Below are positions 61,298 to 64,000 of a stretch of 64,000 nt of DNA, piece after piece. The DNA is taken from the NCBI RefSeq assembly GCF_039634785.1, contig NZ_JBBIAB010000009.1, positions 124,001-188,000 on the forward strand, given 5' to 3'. The DNA comes from Tistrella mobilis (GTDB taxonomy: Bacteria; Pseudomonadota; Alphaproteobacteria; Tistrellales; Tistrellaceae). The notes under the pieces are model-generated. The model made no database searches and was not told the origin of the DNA. It was given only the letters and a program-made list of their open reading frames with translations. The first letter of the stretch is position 1. The number at the start of each line of letters is the position of its first letter. The position numbers and the translations under genes are program-made.

Positions 61298-62536
61298 ATG
61301 AGCGCCAAGACGTCGCCGCTGGCCCCTGCCGCCTTCCCCGATCTGCCCCAGGTTGCGGGGGTCCGTCTCGCCACCGGCATGACCGGTCTGCGCTACAAGG
61401 GCCGCGACGACCTGCTCTGGGCGGAATTCGCCCCCGGCACCGTCGTGGCCGGGTGCTTCACCACCTCGGCCACCCGTGCAGCACCGGTGCGCTGGTGCGA
61501 AACGGCGCTGGCCGGCGGCCGTGCCCGGGCGCTGGTGGTGAATGCCGGCAATGCCAATGCCTTCACCGGCCCGACCGGCGCCCGTGCGGTTGCAGCCGAG
61601 GTCGATGGTGCCGCAGCCGTTCTGGGTTGTGCCCGCGAAGAGGTCTTCGTGGCCTCGACCGGCGTGATCGGCGTGCCGCTCGACCCGAAGCCGATCGTCG
61701 ACATGATGGCCGATCTGTCGGGCCGGGCCAGCGATGCGGCCGATGCCTGGGCGCCGGCCGCGAAGTCGATCATGACCACCGACACCTTCCCGAAGGGAGC
61801 CTCCGCCACCGTCACCATCGGCGGCCGCAGCGTCACCGTGGTGGGCTTCGCCAAGGGCTCGGGCATGATCGCCCCCAACATGGCGACCATGCTGGGCTTC
61901 GTCTTCACCGATGCCGCGATCGGCGCGACGCTGGCGCAGCGCCTGCTTGCCCGCGGCGTCGATCGCTCGTTCAACGCCATCACGGTCGATGGCGACACCT
62001 CGACCAATGACTGCGTGATGCTGTTCGCGACCGGCGCTGCGGGCAACCCCCTGCTGGCCGAAGAGGATGCCGACGGTGCGGCCTTCGCCGAGGCGCTGGA
62101 AGCCGTGCTGTCGGATCTGGCCCGCCAGGTGGTGCGCGACGGCGAGGGGGCGACCAAGTTCGTCACCCTCAAGATCACCGGCGCCGAGGATGACGGCGCC
62201 GCCCGCCGCATCGGCCTGACCGTCGCCAACTCGCCCCTGGTCAAGACCGCCATTGCCGGTTCCGACGCCAATTGGGGCCGCATCGTGGCGGCGCTCGGCC
62301 GGTCGGGTGAACGGGTGGCCGAGGACCGGCTGCGCATTCATATCGGCGGCGTGCTGGTCGCCGAGAACGGCGCGGTACATCCCGACTATGACGAGAAGGC
62401 CTATGTCGCCGGCTATATGAAGGGGCAGGAGATCGACATCGCGGTCGATGTCGGTGTGGGCGAGGGCGTGGCCACGGTCTGGACCTGCGATCTGACCCAC
62501 GGCTATATCGACATCAACGCCGACTACCGGAGCTGA
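61298..62536 (+). CDS. argJ: Bifunctional glutamate N-acetyltransferase / amino-acid acetyltransferase ArgJ
   Basis: Arginine-synthesis enzyme that recycles the acetyl group from N-acetylornithine to glutamate. The 412-residue precursor cleaves itself; the site motif KGSGMIAPNMATMLGF is present, with Ala196-Thr197 as the cleavage pair and Thr197 as nucleophile. Also present are VVNAGNANAFTG, TVDGDTSTND and NSPLVKTAIAGSDANWGRI. ATG at 61298 has CGGAGAG upstream. mutT follows within six bases. Confidence 0.96.
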   Translation: MSAKTSPLAPAAFPDLPQVAGVRLATGMTGLRYKGRDDLLWAEFAPGTVVAGCFTTSATRAAPVRWCETALAGGRARALVVNAGNANAFTGPTGARAVAAEVDGAAAVLGCAREEVFVASTGVIGVPLDPKPIVDMMADLSGRASDAADAWAPAAKSIMTTDTFPKGASATVTIGGRSVTVVGFAKGSGMIAPNMATMLGFVFTDAAIGATLAQRLLARGVDRSFNAITVDGDTSTNDCVMLFATGAAGNPLLAEEDADGAAFAEALEAVLSDLARQVVRDGEGATKFVTLKITGAEDDGAARRIGLTVANSPLVKTAIAGSDANWGRIVAALGRSGERVAEDRLRIHIGGVLVAENGAVHPDYDEKAYVAGYMKGQEIDIAVDVGVGEGVATVWTCDLTHGYIDINADYRS

Positions 62537-62541
62537 GCGGC

Positions 62542-63021
62542 ATGGCGGCGACCGACACGGCCGGTGACGAGGAACTCTATGGCTGTGCCGCGGCACCGGC
62601 CTTGCCCGCCGGTCCGGCGAAGCTGCTCCTGGTTGTGGCGGTCGCACTTCTCGACGTCGACAACCGGGTGCTGATCGCCAAACGTCCCGAGGGCAAGGCG
62701 ATGGCCGGGCTTTGGGAGTTTCCCGGCGGCAAGGTGGCCCCGGGGGAGCGGCCCGAGGCGGCGCTGGTGCGCGAGCTGCACGAGGAACTGGGTATCGACA
62801 CCAGCACCTCGTGTCTGGCGCCGGCCACGTTCGCGAGCCACGCCTATCCGGATTTCCACCTGTTGATGCCGGTCTATGTCTGCCGGCAATGGCGCGGTAC
62901 GCCCACCCCGCGCGAAGGCCAGGAACTCGCCTGGGTGCGGATCTCGAAGCTGCGCGACTATCCGATGCCGCCGGCCGATCTGCCGCTGATCGCGATGCTC
63001 CGCGACATGATCGGCGGCTGA
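62542..63021 (+). CDS. mutT: MutT-type Nudix hydrolase (8-oxo-dGTP diphosphatase)
   Basis: Removes oxidised nucleotides from the pool. The 159-residue protein has a complete Nudix box (GGKVAPGERPEAALVRELHE followed by ELGI) and the MutT-type WEFPGGKV and LIAKRPEGKAMAGL segments. The C-terminal part (DFHLLMPVYVCRQWRGTP) matches MutT. The 25-residue N-terminal leader is not conserved, so the start could be later. argJ-mutT is a common alphaproteobacterial pair. Confidence 0.92.
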   Translation: MAATDTAGDEELYGCAAAPALPAGPAKLLLVVAVALLDVDNRVLIAKRPEGKAMAGLWEFPGGKVAPGERPEAALVRELHEELGIDTSTSCLAPATFASHAYPDFHLLMPVYVCRQWRGTPTPREGQELAWVRISKLRDYPMPPADLPLIAMLRDMIGG

Positions 63022-63025
63022 CGCC

Positions 63026-63937
63026 TCAGCCTGCGTCGCCTCCTCCGCCCGGTACCTCTGCCCTCAACCGCGCCAGCATGTCGCTCATTGCCGTATCGGC
63101 GGTGCCGCGGCGACGCGGCTGCGGCTGGCCGGCCGCTTTCTTCCAGCCGGCGAGGTGGATCAGATCCAGTGTCGCCGGCACCCGCCCATCGGGGCGGGCG
63201 AAGCGCTCCACATAGATCTCCATCGCCCGCATCAGGGTCGCCCGCTTCAGCGGCGCGCGGCGGCGATCGTGGAGCACGTTGGTGGCGCCGATCATCCGCA
63301 GCTCGGCCAGAAGCTTCAGCGGGTGGGCATAGGTCAGCGTGATGGTGTCGACATCGACCACCGGCAGCTGAAAGCCCGCCCGCTGCATCAGCCCGGCCGC
63401 ATCGCGCAATTCGGCAAAGGGCGAGACCCGCGGCGACAGCCCGCCGTCGATCTCGATTTCGGCCGCGGTCAGCGCCTCGCGCAGCTCCTTCAGGCTGGAA
63501 CCGCCGGCGATCGCGCCCAGAAACAGCCCGTCGGGCTTCAGCGCCCGCTCGATCTGGATCAGCGCGCCCGGCAGATCATTGGTCCAGTGCAGCGAGAACA
63601 GGCCCAGCACCAGATCCATCGAGCCGTCGGCAATCGGCAGCAGTTCTTCATCCGCCACCACCACGGGCCCCGCATCGGCAGCGGCCATGGCCGGCGAGAG
63701 GTCCAGCCCGATCAGGGTCTCGATACCCCGCCGGCCCTGGAAGATGTCGCGGCTGGCACCGTCGCGGGAGCCGATCATCAGCGCCCGCGGGAAATCCCGC
63801 AGCACATCGTCCAGCCGTTCGGCCAGACGCTCGGCGACTTCACGAAGCAGAAAGCCGTGATCGCCGCCGGCGCGGGCGGCGCGATCGCGCCGGCGGCGCA
63901 GGAGCGCACGGTCGAACAGGCGGATGGGATCGGTCAT
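63026..63937 (-). CDS. SAM-dependent methyltransferase (BioC/NDUFAF5-like)
   Basis: Methyltransferase of 303 residues. It begins LFDRALLRRRRDRAARAGGD, then has a SAM-binding region (ALMIGSRDGASRDIF, with the acidic motif IGLDLSPAMAA) and the conserved DGSMDLVLGLFSLHWTNDLP. The AELRMIGATNVL motif is shared with NDUFAF5, the complex I assembly hydroxylase/methyltransferase relative. No biotin genes are near, so a BioC role is unlikely. It converges on mutT with four bases between the stops. Confidence 0.88.
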   Translation of the reverse strand: MTDPIRLFDRALLRRRRDRAARAGGDHGFLLREVAERLAERLDDVLRDFPRALMIGSRDGASRDIFQGRRGIETLIGLDLSPAMAAADAGPVVVADEELLPIADGSMDLVLGLFSLHWTNDLPGALIQIERALKPDGLFLGAIAGGSSLKELREALTAAEIEIDGGLSPRVSPFAELRDAAGLMQRAGFQLPVVDVDTITLTYAHPLKLLAELRMIGATNVLHDRRRAPLKRATLMRAMEIYVERFARPDGRVPATLDLIHLAGWKKAAGQPQPRRRGTADTAMSDMLARLRAEVPGGGGDAG

Positions 63938-64000
63938 GGCCGCTATATGGCACGGCCGGCCGCCTGCGGCAACAGCCCGTACCGGATGAGACTTGCGCGC

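Overview
The window is about 64 kb of very GC-rich chromosomal DNA (third codon positions almost always G or C). It has dense genes, short operons and many hairpin terminators. Gene content and order point to an alphaproteobacterium of the Rhodospirillales type, perhaps close to Tistrella (inference). Examples are lgt-midA-pgeF, aroK-aroB-corC beside xerD, ychF-pth-rplY-prs, cobS-cobT with a DnaJ-like protein and bolA, and secA / parvulin / argJ / mutT / methyltransferase. No rRNA, tRNA, CRISPR array, prophage or insertion sequence was recognised.

Layout. 1-5486 (minus) is a dipeptide/oligopeptide ABC importer operon led by a P1-family self-processing peptidase; its last ATPase gene runs off the left edge. 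5725-13101 holds mixed metabolic genes: a beta-hydroxyacid dehydrogenase, a PPOX-type flavoprotein, ybjN-proC, a VOC protein, a dienelactone hydrolase and a DUF1266 membrane protein. 13216-16668 (minus) is ychF, pth, rplY and prs. 16983-22437 (minus) is a DUF2165 protein, adenine deaminase, pgeF, midA and lgt. 22805-26370 (plus) is ubiK, a DMT exporter, an ArsR-SRPBCC regulator, rpmB and a queuosine-precursor transporter.

26371-32327 is a complete cyanate unit. A PAS-PAS-AAA+ sigma54 activator is transcribed away from cynA-cynB-cynD-cynS. The shared intergenic region has three CACGA-N4-TCGTG-type palindromes and a good -24/-12 promoter. 32486-39133 is a TetR regulator followed by a complete branched-chain-amino-acid-type importer and an amidohydrolase, which looks like an uptake-and-hydrolysis module of unknown substrate. 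39216-42091 is cobT-cobS. 42257-45420 holds small regulators and chaperone-type genes with two CtrA-like boxes and a second sigma54-like site. 45581-49684 (minus) is aroK-aroB-corC-AEC carrier. 50054-53100 (plus) is a 44-residue membrane protein, a secreted protein with 37 consecutive prolines, and xerD. 53097-55022 is an IclR regulator divergent from a malyl-CoA lyase, with an operator between them. 55208-56994 is accA and a ChaN-like gene. 57243-59921 is secA (minus), and 60289-63937 is a parvulin, argJ, mutT and a methyltransferase.

The strongest hunting targets are the cyanate locus control region, the peptidase-led importer, the LIV-importer-amidohydrolase operon, the palindromes and CtrA-like boxes at 43.5-44.4 kb, the IclR operator at 53.9 kb, the polyproline protein, and several very small genes. 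All functions are read from sequence and memory of families; no database search was run.
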